Of a DNA stretch of 64,000 nucleotides, positions 37,134 to 44,779 are shown in pieces. How positions within the stretch are numbered: the first letter of the stretch is position 1; every line of letters starts with the position of its first letter. The stretch spans positions 1-64,000 of the forward strand of contig NZ_JANUHA010000016.1 in NCBI RefSeq assembly GCF_024753255.1. Direction: 5' to 3'. The translations under genes were made by a program, and so were the position numbers. The DNA comes from Massilia agri (lineage in GTDB: Bacteria; Pseudomonadota; Gammaproteobacteria; Burkholderiales; Burkholderiaceae_D). The notes under the pieces were generated by a model that was given only the letters and a program-made list of their open reading frames with translations, made no database searches and was not told the origin of the DNA.

Positions 37134-38144
37134 TCAGACGATGGTCTGCTCGGCCAGCGCCAGGAGTCTGGCGCAGTTCGCGTTGCGTTCGCCGAATTCG
37201 CGCCACGCATTGGTGCGCGCCACCGCCTGCCACTTGCGCAGGGCTTCGGCATTCATGTCCACCACCTGGGCGCCGGCCTTGGCGTAGACCGAGGCCACGG
37301 TCGCGTCGTCGTTGCGCGCGGCCTTGAGCGCGAAGGCCTCGAGCTCGGCGCCGACCGCCATCACGGCTGCCTGCTGCTGTTTGCTCAAGCGGTCGAAGAC
37401 GGTGCGCGACATCAGGAGCGGCTCGAACATGAACCAGTAGGCGCCGCCACGGGCCGTGGTCAGGGCGCGCGCCGATTCCGCGAGGCGGAAGGAAATCAGC
37501 GAGGTCGAGGAGGTCAGCGCCGCATCGAGGGTCCCGGCGCGCATCGCGGCCGCGATCTCATTGGACGGCATGTTCACGACCGTCGCGCCGGCGTCCGTCA
37601 GCAGGCGGTCCATCTCGTGCGAGCCGCCGCGCACCTTCAGGCCGGCCACGTCTTCCGGATGCAGCAAGGGCTTGCCGCGCGAGGCGACGCCGCCGGCCTG
37701 CCAGATCCAGCTGACGATCACCAGGCCCTGTTCATTGAGGATGCGGCTCAGCTCCTTGCCGACCGCCGCGTTCTTCCAGGCGAAACCCTGCTCGTACGAG
37801 GTGACCAGGCCGGGCATCAGGCCGATGTTGGCTTCCGGCGCCTCGGCGCCCGCGTAGGACAGCGGCACCAGGGCCATGTCCAGCGAGCCGTTCCTGAGGG
37901 CGGGGAACTGGGCGTTGGCGCCCATCAGGCTGGAACCCGGGTAGATCGAGAATTTCAGCCCGCCACGGGTGCGGCGTTCGACGTCGGCCGCGAACATGCG
38001 GCACAAGCGGTCGCGGAAATCACCCTCGGAAATACTGCCGCCGGGGAACTGGTGCGAGATTTTGAGATTGTTCGGCTGCGCCCATGCGGACTGCATCCAG
38101 AGTGGACTGGACGCGATTGCGCCCAGCATTGTCCTACGAGACAT
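37134..38144 (-). CDS. TRAP transporter solute-binding protein (DctP family)
   Basis: 336 residues from ATG at 38144; the frame runs on to 38174. The N-terminus MSRRTMLGAIASSP with a hydrophobic stretch and AWAQ cleavage site looks like a Tat-type or Sec signal peptide. The mature part has the DctP-fold features LKISHQFP, the LKVRGG region with the ligand-carboxylate Arg, and AALTSSTSLISF. Such proteins capture organic acids for a DctQ-DctM permease, but no permease gene is adjacent, so this is an orphan binding protein. It has its own promoter. Confidence 0.85.
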   Translation of the reverse strand: MSRRTMLGAIASSPLWMQSAWAQPNNLKISHQFPGGSISEGDFRDRLCRMFAADVERRTRGGLKFSIYPGSSLMGANAQFPALRNGSLDMALVPLSYAGAEAPEANIGLMPGLVTSYEQGFAWKNAAVGKELSRILNEQGLVIVSWIWQAGGVASRGKPLLHPEDVAGLKVRGGSHEMDRLLTDAGATVVNMPSNEIAAAMRAGTLDAALTSSTSLISFRLAESARALTTARGGAYWFMFEPLLMSRTVFDRLSKQQQAAVMAVGAELEAFALKAARNDDATVASVYAKAGAQVVDMNAEALRKWQAVARTNAWREFGERNANCARLLALAEQTIV

Positions 38145-38256
38145 TGCTGCCCTTGTCATTACCGACATACACATCCTCCAAGATGTTGAAACGGACTGCT
38201 TCCGGAATCGTGGCGGCCTCGTCGAGCGGGCGCCATCGTTCCTTATGGCGGATACA

Positions 38257-38284
38257 AGAATATTCCCCTCACATGTATTGTCAA
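38257..38284 (-). promoter_or_regulatory. Promoter of the TRAP binding-protein gene
   Basis: On the minus strand TTGACA (38284-38279) and TATTCT (38262-38257) are 16 bp apart. The -35 box is a perfect consensus. The leader to the ATG at 38144 would be about 105 nt. Confidence 0.6.
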
Positions 38285-38313
38285 GCGGAATCTTGCAGAT
38301 ATTACAAATGCAT

Positions 38314-38360
38314 ACGTGCCCGGGCCGGTAGCGAATTCTGCGCTACCGGCCCGGGCACGT
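38314..38360. repeat. Long perfect inverted repeat (20-bp arms)
   Basis: ACGTGCCCGGGCCGGTAGCG is exactly repeated in inverted orientation at 38341-38360 with a 7-nt loop. AATGCAT/ATGCATT outside extend the symmetry after a 4-nt bulge on one side. It lies downstream of the small membrane gene and upstream of the TRAP promoter. There is no T-run, so it may be a transcript-end stabiliser or an REP-type element. Confidence 0.7.
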
Positions 38361-38387
38361 CTTGATGCATTCCGGAGGAGTGGAGGT

Positions 38388-38618
38388 TCAGGTCTTCGTA
38401 TCGGGGTGGCTGCACATCGCGCAGCTGGCGCCACGGCTGGCCCGGTAATAGCGCGAGCCGATGAAGATCGCGCTCGACACGACGGCCCAGGCCAGGGATT
38501 CGCGCCAGCCCGTCTCGAAGGCCTCGCCGCGCAGCAGCACGTCGATGCCTACCAGCAGGGCGAACATCGTGCCGGCCGCCAGCAGGTATTGGCCGCTCCA
38601 GTAGATCAGTCTTTGCAT
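38388..38618 (-). CDS. Small membrane protein, unknown
   Basis: 76 residues from ATG at 38618, with GGGAGAGAG upstream. Two hydrophobic helices (about 9-27 and 43-58) are joined by a polar loop, and a C-terminal tail contains a CAMC motif. No family is recognised. It is 31 bp before the alpha/beta-hydrolase stop on the same strand, and could be the last gene of that operon. Confidence 0.55.
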   Translation of the reverse strand: MQRLIYWSGQYLLAAGTMFALLVGIDVLLRGEAFETGWRESLAWAVVSSAIFIGSRYYRASRGASCAMCSHPDTKT

Positions 38619-38649
38619 GGTCTCTCTCCCTATCGTGGACAACGGCTTC

Positions 38650-39582
38650 CTACAGGCGCTTCAGGAAACGGCGGACGGCCTCGCTCACGGCCTCGGGCTG
38701 GTCGATCATCGGGAAGTGGCGGGCCTTGTCGATGGCCTCGACTTCCAGCTTCGGCGTTTCGCCCATCAGCGCCCGATAATACGCCACTTTGTCCTGCATG
38801 CTGATATTGCCGAGGTAGGGCGCGTCGGGCGCATAATAGGGCGCCAGCACCAGGACCGGCACCGCTACCTTCGCCATGCCGGGACGCAGGTCGCGCGCCA
38901 TCACCGCGCCGGCGTAGGCGCCGACCGCCTGCGGGTCGCTGCGGGCGCTGAGTTTCGCGGCATCGTCGGCCTTGCCGATATCGGTCATGCCGATGCTGCG
39001 CATGTATTGTTGCTGCTGGGCTGCGAAGGCCGGGCCGGCCAGGCCCGACATCTGCTTGCGCACGCCGTCGGACATGGCTGCGCGCTGCTCAAGCGTCAGG
39101 TCTTCGGTGCGCGGGAAGACCGGCAGGCCGTCGATGCCGACCACGCCGCCGAGGCGGTCCGGCACTTCCTGGGCCAGGGCATAGGCGAGCGTTGCCCCGA
39201 TGCTGTGGCCCACGACCACCGGCTTGACCAGCTTGCGCGAGGCGATCAGCTCGGCCAGGGCGTCGCGCGCATTGTCGAAGGGGTCGCCGCTGACCGTTGG
39301 ACGGCCGTCGAATCCGGGCAGGGTCACGACGTAGACCGTATTGGTGGGCGCGAAGTCGCGCACCATCTGCTGCCACACCCAGCCGCCGCTGGACAGGCCG
39401 GGGACCAGGATCAGGGCGCGCGGTCCGCTGCCGTGGCGCTCGACCAGCATGCCCTTGATTTCGAAGCGCTCCGCGGCGGCCGGCTGCGCCACCAGGAAGC
39501 GGTTGGGCTGCGCGGGCGCGTCCTGGGCCATGGACGGGGTGGCGAGGGCGAAGATTGCTGCGAACAACAACGAGGCTTTCAT
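38650..39582 (-). CDS. Secreted alpha/beta hydrolase
   Basis: 310 residues with a signal peptide (cleavage near SMAQD, about 20). The alpha/beta-hydrolase core shows LILVPGLSSGGWVW (oxyanion region), the nucleophile elbow VVGHSIGATLA and the late His in ARHFPMIDQP. It is likely an esterase or lipase-like enzyme acting in the periplasm; substrate unknown. Its start overlaps the stop of the HTH gene by 4 bp, so it is the third gene of a membrane protein-HTH-hydrolase operon. Confidence 0.82.
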   Translation of the reverse strand: MKASLLFAAIFALATPSMAQDAPAQPNRFLVAQPAAAERFEIKGMLVERHGSGPRALILVPGLSSGGWVWQQMVRDFAPTNTVYVVTLPGFDGRPTVSGDPFDNARDALAELIASRKLVKPVVVGHSIGATLAYALAQEVPDRLGGVVGIDGLPVFPRTEDLTLEQRAAMSDGVRKQMSGLAGPAFAAQQQQYMRSIGMTDIGKADDAAKLSARSDPQAVGAYAGAVMARDLRPGMAKVAVPVLVLAPYYAPDAPYLGNISMQDKVAYYRALMGETPKLEVEAIDKARHFPMIDQPEAVSEAVRRFLKRL

Positions 39583-39782
39583 GCGGACTCCTGGTCTGGG
39601 GTGAAGATCGATTCGATCGGAAGCTGGAACAGTCTGGCGATAGCGAAGGCGAGCGGCAGGCTCGGGTCGTAGCGGCCGGTCTCGATCGCGTTCACGCTCT
39701 GGCGCGAGACGTCGAGCATGTCGGCCAGCTCGGCCTGGCTCCAGCCGCGCTCGGCGCGCAGGGTGCGGATGTGGTTGTTCAT
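39579..39782 (-). CDS. Short XRE-type helix-turn-helix regulator (YozG-like)
   Basis: 67 residues, almost only an HTH_3 domain: IRTLRAERGWSQAELADMLD is followed by VSRQSVNAIETGRYDP. The C-terminus SLPLAFAIARLFQLPIESIF is typical of small one-domain regulators that accompany a membrane protein. The start (39782) overlaps the stop of the preceding membrane protein by 4 bp and its stop overlaps the hydrolase start by 4 bp. It probably represses its own promoter through the palindromes at 40191-40225. Confidence 0.85.
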   Translation of the reverse strand: MNNHIRTLRAERGWSQAELADMLDVSRQSVNAIETGRYDPSLPLAFAIARLFQLPIESIFTPDQESA

Positions 39783-40165
39783 CGGTCGAGCAGCTTGCGC
39801 AGGATGCCGACGACGCCGACGGAGCCGCACAGGACGCACCACACGGTGAACATCGAGAGACGCGGGTAACCGGCCGTTTCGAGGAAGCCGTAGCTGAAGG
39901 TCAGGCCGGCGGTGAGCGCCGCGGCCAGCGCAACGTTCTCGAGCATGCGCATGCGCTGGTATTCGTCGATGCGGCCGAAGTGGCGCGCGATGACCCACAG
40001 GGCCGCGAAGAAGCCGATCATTGGTGACAGCAGCACCAGGGTGCGCAGGGCGCCTTCCTCCATCGGCCGGCCCCAGCGGATGGCGGCCACCAGCAAGACC
40101 ATGTAGAGCGCGATCGACGAGACCAGCTCGCGCAGATAGGCTTTTCCGACCCGCTTTTCGTGCAT
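39779..40165 (-). CDS. Small integral membrane protein preceding an HTH regulator
   Basis: 128 residues from ATG at 40165 with GGAGG 5 nt upstream. Four hydrophobic helices (about 12-30, 40-60, 70-90, 98-120) are separated by short polar loops; FGRIDEYQRMRM is a conserved-looking cytoplasmic loop. Genes of this type (membrane protein then short XRE) occur widely, and the membrane protein may control the regulator; that role is inferred. First gene of the operon. Confidence 0.7.
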   Translation of the reverse strand: MHEKRVGKAYLRELVSSIALYMVLLVAAIRWGRPMEEGALRTLVLLSPMIGFFAALWVIARHFGRIDEYQRMRMLENVALAAALTAGLTFSYGFLETAGYPRLSMFTVWCVLCGSVGVVGILRKLLDR

Positions 40166-40190
40166 GACATCCTCCAGGAAGTAAAGTATG

Positions 40191-40225
40191 CTTGACATCG
40201 TAGTCAAGGAAACCTGACATGTCAA
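40191..40225 (-). promoter_or_regulatory. Promoter with overlapping palindromic operators
   Basis: On the minus strand TTGACA (40225-40220) and TACGAT (40202-40197) are separated by 17 bp. The -10 is framed by CTTGAC-N6-GTCAAG (40191-40208), and the -35 lies in the palindrome TGACATGTCA (40215-40224). The shared TGAC/GTCA half-sites fit binding of a small HTH dimer that blocks RNA polymerase, most likely the product of the second gene. Confidence 0.65.
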
Positions 40226-40307
40226 GCTCCCTTTACATCGCACCGCGCATTTTATGCGGAACGCAAACTCGACTACAATGCCGCTCCTTTGCCTCCCTTG
40301 AACTCCG

Positions 40308-41558
40308 ATGAGTCAGCAGCCCAGCCAATCCCAACGTGTCGCCGTGATCGGCGGCGGCCCCGCCGGCCTGATGGCGGCCGAGACCCTGGCCGCGGGTGGC
40401 GTGCAGGTCGATGTCTACGACGCCATGCCATCGGTGGGCCGCAAGTTCCTGCTGGCCGGGAAGGGCGGCATGAACATCACCCATTCCGAGCCGATACCGA
40501 GCTTCCGCGCCCGCTACGGCGCGCGCGAGGCCGAAGTGGCGCGCTGGCTGGACGCTTTCGACCCGCAGGCCGTGCGCGACTGGATCCATGGACTCGGCAT
40601 CGACACCTTCGTGGGTAGTTCCGGCCGGGTCTTCCCGCTTGAAATGAAGGCTGCGCCGCTGCTGCGCGCCTGGCTGCACCGCCTGCGCGAAGCCGGCGTG
40701 CGCTTCCACCAGCGCCATCGCTGGCTGGGCTGGCAGGGCGGGCGCCTGCGCATCGCCACGCCGGATGGCGAAATCCTGGTCGAGGCGGATGCCACGATCC
40801 TGGCCCTGGGTGGCGCCAGTTGGGCGCGGTTAGGCTCGGACGGCGCCTGGGCGCCGCTGCTGGCCGGACATGGGGTGGACGTGGCGCCCCTGCAGCCCTC
40901 GAACTGTGGCTTCGATGTCGACTGGAGCGCGCACATGCGCGAGAAATTCGCCGGCAGCCCCCTGACTACCGTGGCGATCGCCTGGCAGGACAGCCAGGGC
41001 GCCATGCAGCGCCGCCAGGGCCAGTTCGTGGTGACGGCGACCGGCATCGAGGGCAGCCTGGTGTATGCGATCTCGGCGCCGCTGCGCGACCGCATTGCAA
41101 GCGAGGGCGGGGCCACCATCTGGCTCGACCTGCTGCCGGACCTGGACGCCGGACGTGTGCTGGAAGAGGTGACGCGCCCGCGCGGCTCGCGTTCGCTATC
41201 GAGCCACCTGCAGGGACGCCTCGGCATCAAGGGCGTGAAAGCGGGTTTGCTGCACGAGTGCCTGTCCAAAGAGGACTACAACGATCCGGACAAGCTGGCG
41301 CATGCGCTGAAGGCGCTGCCGCTGGTATTGAAACGCCCGCGCCCGATCGACGAGGCCATCAGCAGCGCCGGCGGCGTGATGTTCGAAGCCCTGGAAGGCA
41401 GCATGCTGCGCGCGCTGCCGGGTGTCTTCGTGGCCGGAGAGATGGTGGACTGGGAAGCGCCGACCGGCGGCTACCTGCTCACCGCCTGCTTCGGCAGCGG
41501 GCGCGCCGCGGGACGCGACGCGCTCGCCTGGCTTGATGGTTCTATTCTGAAAAAGTAA
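40308..41558 (+). CDS. Flavoprotein, BaiN/YhiN-like NAD(P)/FAD-dependent oxidoreductase
   Basis: 416 residues. FAD-binding VAVIGGGPAGLMAAE at 11-25, the GRKFLLAGKGGMNITHS segment characteristic of the HI0933/BaiN/TIGR03862 family and the C-terminal VFVAGEMVDWEAPTGGYLL match. The family is conserved but mostly uncharacterised; one member reduces bile-acid intermediates. It stands alone and its last 17 bp overlap the 3' end of the convergent GIN-domain gene. Confidence 0.87.
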   Translation: MSQQPSQSQRVAVIGGGPAGLMAAETLAAGGVQVDVYDAMPSVGRKFLLAGKGGMNITHSEPIPSFRARYGAREAEVARWLDAFDPQAVRDWIHGLGIDTFVGSSGRVFPLEMKAAPLLRAWLHRLREAGVRFHQRHRWLGWQGGRLRIATPDGEILVEADATILALGGASWARLGSDGAWAPLLAGHGVDVAPLQPSNCGFDVDWSAHMREKFAGSPLTTVAIAWQDSQGAMQRRQGQFVVTATGIEGSLVYAISAPLRDRIASEGGATIWLDLLPDLDAGRVLEEVTRPRGSRSLSSHLQGRLGIKGVKAGLLHECLSKEDYNDPDKLAHALKALPLVLKRPRPIDEAISSAGGVMFEALEGSMLRALPGVFVAGEMVDWEAPTGGYLLTACFGSGRAAGRDALAWLDGSILKK

Positions 41559-42348
41559 CGCTGCCGGTGCCGGTGCGGCTCACGCTGCGCTCGCCCGGAT
41601 TGCCGTGCACTTCGATGTCGCCGCTGCCCGAGACCGAGGCGGTGACGGTATCGCGGGCCTGTACCGTGCTGCTGCCCGAACCGCTCTGGCTCACCTTGAC
41701 CGTTTCCGCCCGCAGGTGGCGCGCGTCGAGGTCGCCCGACCCGCTGGCGCTGGCCGCCAGCTCGCGGGCGCTGCCGACGATGGTCATGCTGCCGGAGCCG
41801 GTGAGGCTCGCTTCGAAGCGTTCGATGCCGGCGCCGCCGTTCAGGTCCAGTTCGCCGCTGCCGCTCAGGCTTGCCGTGACCTCGCGGAAGCGTCCGTTGA
41901 AGCGCAGGCTGCCCGGACCTTCCATGCGCACCTCGATGCGTTCGCCCGAGAAGCCATTGACCGTGCTCTCGCCGCTGCCGTCCACCGTCACGCTGTTCAG
42001 GCCAGGGAGGACCAGTTCGACCTCGAGAGGCCGGCGGTGGCGCAGCACCATGCCGCGGATGCCGATGTGCAGGACCTCGCCATCCTTCGTGACGTCGACA
42101 TTGCCCAGCAGGCGCGATTCGCCGCGCACCTTGAGCGAAGGCGCCGCGCCGTAGCGCAGGGTCAGGTCGATCGGGCCGTTCAGGTCCACGGCCTTGATGC
42201 CGGCCGGGACCTCGCGGGTTTCGGTGCTGAGTTGGCGGCCCTCGGCGGCGGCGGCCACGCCGTTCGCGCGCAGCATGCCGTAGCTCAGGCCGATCAGGAC
42301 GAAGGCCAGCAGCAGGAGGCTGAAGCCGACTTTGAGGAGGGTGCGCAT
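41542..42348 (-). CDS. GIN-domain (DUF2807) protein, exported
   Basis: 268 residues. An N-terminal hydrophobic anchor (5-27) is followed by a repetitive right-handed beta-solenoid with many SGSG turns (VDGSGEST, LSGSGELD, LTGSGSM, ASGSGDL, SQSGSGSS), the head-GIN-domain pattern. It is probably displayed in the periplasm. In other genomes this fold appears beside DUF1700 membrane proteins, as here (1-bp gap). Function unknown; a role in envelope sensing is speculative. Confidence 0.78.
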   Translation of the reverse strand: MRTLLKVGFSLLLLAFVLIGLSYGMLRANGVAAAAEGRQLSTETREVPAGIKAVDLNGPIDLTLRYGAAPSLKVRGESRLLGNVDVTKDGEVLHIGIRGMVLRHRRPLEVELVLPGLNSVTVDGSGESTVNGFSGERIEVRMEGPGSLRFNGRFREVTASLSGSGELDLNGGAGIERFEASLTGSGSMTIVGSARELAASASGSGDLDARHLRAETVKVSQSGSGSSTVQARDTVTASVSGSGDIEVHGNPGERSVSRTGTGSVTFSE

Positions 42349-42349
42349 C

Positions 42350-43153
42350 TCAGGTCCCCTTCAGGAGCGAGAGGTTCATGCGCAGGTAGCGCTTCAGGCC
42401 GATGAAGGTGTACTTGGTCACCACCAGCGAGAGCAGGAAGAGCAGGATGCCGCCGCACACCATGGCCAGGCCGAAAACGGTCTGGGTGGTGCGCGATTCC
42501 TTGTCCAGGTCGGTCGTGATCTGGATGCCGGTGTCGGCCACCTTTTCGGCGCGGCGTATCACGAGTTCGGACTGGCCCATCTCCTTGTCGGCTTCCGCTT
42601 CCGCGTCGGCCTCGTCGCGGCTGGGCGGGTCTTCCTGGTAGACGTGGATGCCCTGGTCGCCGATCGCGACCCGGGTGCGCGAGCCGGTGGTGGTGCGGCG
42701 CTCGCTGCCATCCTCCATGCGCTCGACGCGGTGCAGGGGATTGTTCAGGATGAGTTCATTGGCGCCGGCCAGGCCGCTGGCCGTGATCGCGATGCCGGAC
42801 ACGTAGAAGCCCAGCGCGCAGGCATACACTGTGACCAGCAGCGCCGCGTAGACCGCCGCCGGGATGGCCATGAAGAGGTTGAACACGATCAGGCCGGCGC
42901 TGGAGACCAAGAGGCGCAGCGCATTCGCCGGGTTCTTCCTTGCGGTGAAGGCATCCATGTGGGTGCTGGCGCGCAGCGTGACCGCGACCTTGCGCGGGTC
43001 GCCGAGTTCCTCGGCGATGCTTTCTTCGCTCCGGCCAGCCGCCACGCCGTCCACGAATCGCTGCTCGTACCAGGCCAGGGTCTTGGCCTGCGTCTCCGGC
43101 GGCAGGCCATGCATGGCCCGCTTGAGCGCGTCGAGATATTCCAGTTTGCCCAT
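42350..43153 (-). CDS. DUF1700-family membrane protein
   Basis: 267 residues. The N-terminal soluble helix bundle (KLEYLDALKRAMHGLPPETQ) contains the SEESIAEELGDPRKVA motif of DUF1700. Several membrane helices follow (about 80-135 and 230-255), and an acidic region lies between them. DUF1700 genes usually follow a PadR regulator that responds to cell-envelope stress; no PadR gene is present. It is preceded by a 50-codon ORF and followed by the GIN-domain gene. Confidence 0.75.
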   Translation of the reverse strand: MGKLEYLDALKRAMHGLPPETQAKTLAWYEQRFVDGVAAGRSEESIAEELGDPRKVAVTLRASTHMDAFTARKNPANALRLLVSSAGLIVFNLFMAIPAAVYAALLVTVYACALGFYVSGIAITASGLAGANELILNNPLHRVERMEDGSERRTTTGSRTRVAIGDQGIHVYQEDPPSRDEADAEAEADKEMGQSELVIRRAEKVADTGIQITTDLDKESRTTQTVFGLAMVCGGILLFLLSLVVTKYTFIGLKRYLRMNLSLLKGT

Positions 43154-43179
43154 GTGCGGCCTGTATGTATTTCTGTGAA

Positions 43180-43332
43180 TCAGTGGTGCGCGACCACGGG
43201 AATGCTGCCGATCGCCACGGCCGTGCCGGCGCTGGAACCGCCGATCAGTTCCGGATGGACCAGCACGGCGGTGCTGGCGATGACCAGGGCCAGCAGGCCC
43301 AGGGTGCGCAGTCCGAGTTGTAGCTTGTTCAT
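43180..43332 (-). CDS. 50-residue hypothetical protein
   Basis: Starts MNKLQLGLRTLGLLALVIAS, with one membrane or signal-like helix, and ends GSIPVVAHH. It lies 26 bp upstream of the DUF1700 gene on the same strand and 40 bp from the hpnE stop. No family recognised. Coding status rests on its position in a tight operon and on the hydrophobic N-terminus; an alternative Met lies 3 codons upstream. Confidence 0.45.
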   Translation of the reverse strand: MNKLQLGLRTLGLLALVIASTAVLVHPELIGGSSAGTAVAIGSIPVVAHH

Positions 43333-43372
43333 GATGTCCATTTCGTGCCGTAAAACCATGTAATCGATGGTG

Positions 43373-44779
43373 CTACTGTACGGAAGTGGAGGTCCCGGGG
43401 CCACCGGCGTGCGACAGGCTGCGCTTTTCGCGGGTCAGGGTGTCGCTAGAAGCGATGGCCGTGGCCGCGGCGATACCGCTGCGCACCGCCGTTTCCAGGG
43501 TGGCGGGGTAGTCGCTGGCCGTGTAGTCGCCCGCCAGCAGGACGCCCGGCAAGCCTGTTTCATTGCCGGGGCGCGCCAGGCCCGGGGTGCAGGAGAAGGT
43601 TGCGCGCTTTTCCGTAATGACGCGGCTCCACTGGGGCGCCGCCAGTTGCGGGCGCCGCAGGTCCTGCGCCAGCTGGGCGGCGATCGCCGCCGCCAGCGCC
43701 TCCTGTCCCAGCCCTGCCGCATCGCCGGCCGCGCTGACCACCACGGCCAGCAGTCCCGGCTGCTTCGCGTCGAGCTGGCCGCGGTCGAAGGCGAACTGGC
43801 CCCAGCGGCCCTGGGCCGGATCGTCGAGCAGGGCGTAGAAGGGCAGTTCCAGGCGCAGGGAGGGATCGTATTGCAGGTAGCAGGTGGCGATCGGCTCGTA
43901 GCCGAAGCCGCCGAGTTGCTCGCTCAAAACGGCCGTCTTCGGGTGCGGTGCCAAGAGGGCAGCGCTGACACTGGCCGGCGTGGCCAGCACGACGGCATCG
44001 AACGCCTCAGGCCGGCCGTTCAGGGTCAGCTGCCAGCCATCCTCGCCGCGGACCAGGGCCTCGGCCTTGACGCCCAGGCGCACGCTGCCCCCACGGCTTT
44101 CCACGTAGCGGGCGGCGGCCTGCGGGAACAGGGACCCCATATCGAGGCGCGGCAGCAGCATGTCGGAAGCGGCGCGGCGCCGCGCGCCCAGGCTGTCGCG
44201 CAGCACGGCCAGGAAGACCTTGGCCGAGGCGCGCTCCGGCGGCGTGTTCAGGGCCGCGATGCACAGGGGATGCCAGAGCAGGCGGTTCAGGCGCGGGGTC
44301 TGGTCGAAGCGATCCAGCAGCTCCTGGACGCTGCAATCCGTGTAGAGCACCCAGCCCATCCACTTCGCGGCGCTGTTGAAGCGCGCCAGGGCCATCTTGT
44401 CGGCGCGGGCAAGTCCTTTGGCGCGCAGCAGGGCGGCGAGCAGGTGGAAGGGCGCGGGCCAGCTTGGCGCGACGAAATCCATGCCGCCGCCTTCTTCGGG
44501 GAAGGGGTAGCGCATCTGCACGGGCAGGCGCAGCAGGGCCGCATCGGGATCGATGCCGACTTCCAGCAGCAGGCGCAGCGTGTCTTCGTAGGCGCCCAGC
44601 AGGATGTGCTGGCCGTTGTCGAGCATCCGCCCCCCGACCTCGACCCCGCGTGCGCGTCCGCCCAGCGCCCGGGCCGATTCCACCAGGGTGACCCGGCATC
44701 TCGCGCGCGCCAGTTCGACCGCCGCCGCGCAACCCGCCCAGCCGCCGCCGACGACGGCGACCCGATCAGGTACGGACAT
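43373..44779 (-). CDS. hpnE: Hydroxysqualene dehydroxylase
   Basis: 468 residues, FAD-dependent amine-oxidase-type fold. The dinucleotide motif is VAVVGGGWAGCAAAVELA, followed by LGGRARGVEVGG and LDNGQHILLGAYEDTL, which is the HpnE signature. It reduces hydroxysqualene to squalene. The start overlaps the hpnD stop by 14 bp. Third enzyme of hpnC-hpnD-hpnE. Confidence 0.92.
   Translation of the reverse strand: MSVPDRVAVVGGGWAGCAAAVELARARCRVTLVESARALGGRARGVEVGGRMLDNGQHILLGAYEDTLRLLLEVGIDPDAALLRLPVQMRYPFPEEGGGMDFVAPSWPAPFHLLAALLRAKGLARADKMALARFNSAAKWMGWVLYTDCSVQELLDRFDQTPRLNRLLWHPLCIAALNTPPERASAKVFLAVLRDSLGARRRAASDMLLPRLDMGSLFPQAAARYVESRGGSVRLGVKAEALVRGEDGWQLTLNGRPEAFDAVVLATPASVSAALLAPHPKTAVLSEQLGGFGYEPIATCYLQYDPSLRLELPFYALLDDPAQGRWGQFAFDRGQLDAKQPGLLAVVVSAAGDAAGLGQEALAAAIAAQLAQDLRRPQLAAPQWSRVITEKRATFSCTPGLARPGNETGLPGVLLAGDYTASDYPATLETAVRSGIAAATAIASSDTLTREKRSLSHAGGPGTSTSVQ

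Noticed and set aside
39783..40220. Extension of the HTH gene to 213 residues
   Set aside because: The extra part covers the membrane-protein gene in another frame; the 67-residue form matches the small XRE family and overlaps by ATGA.
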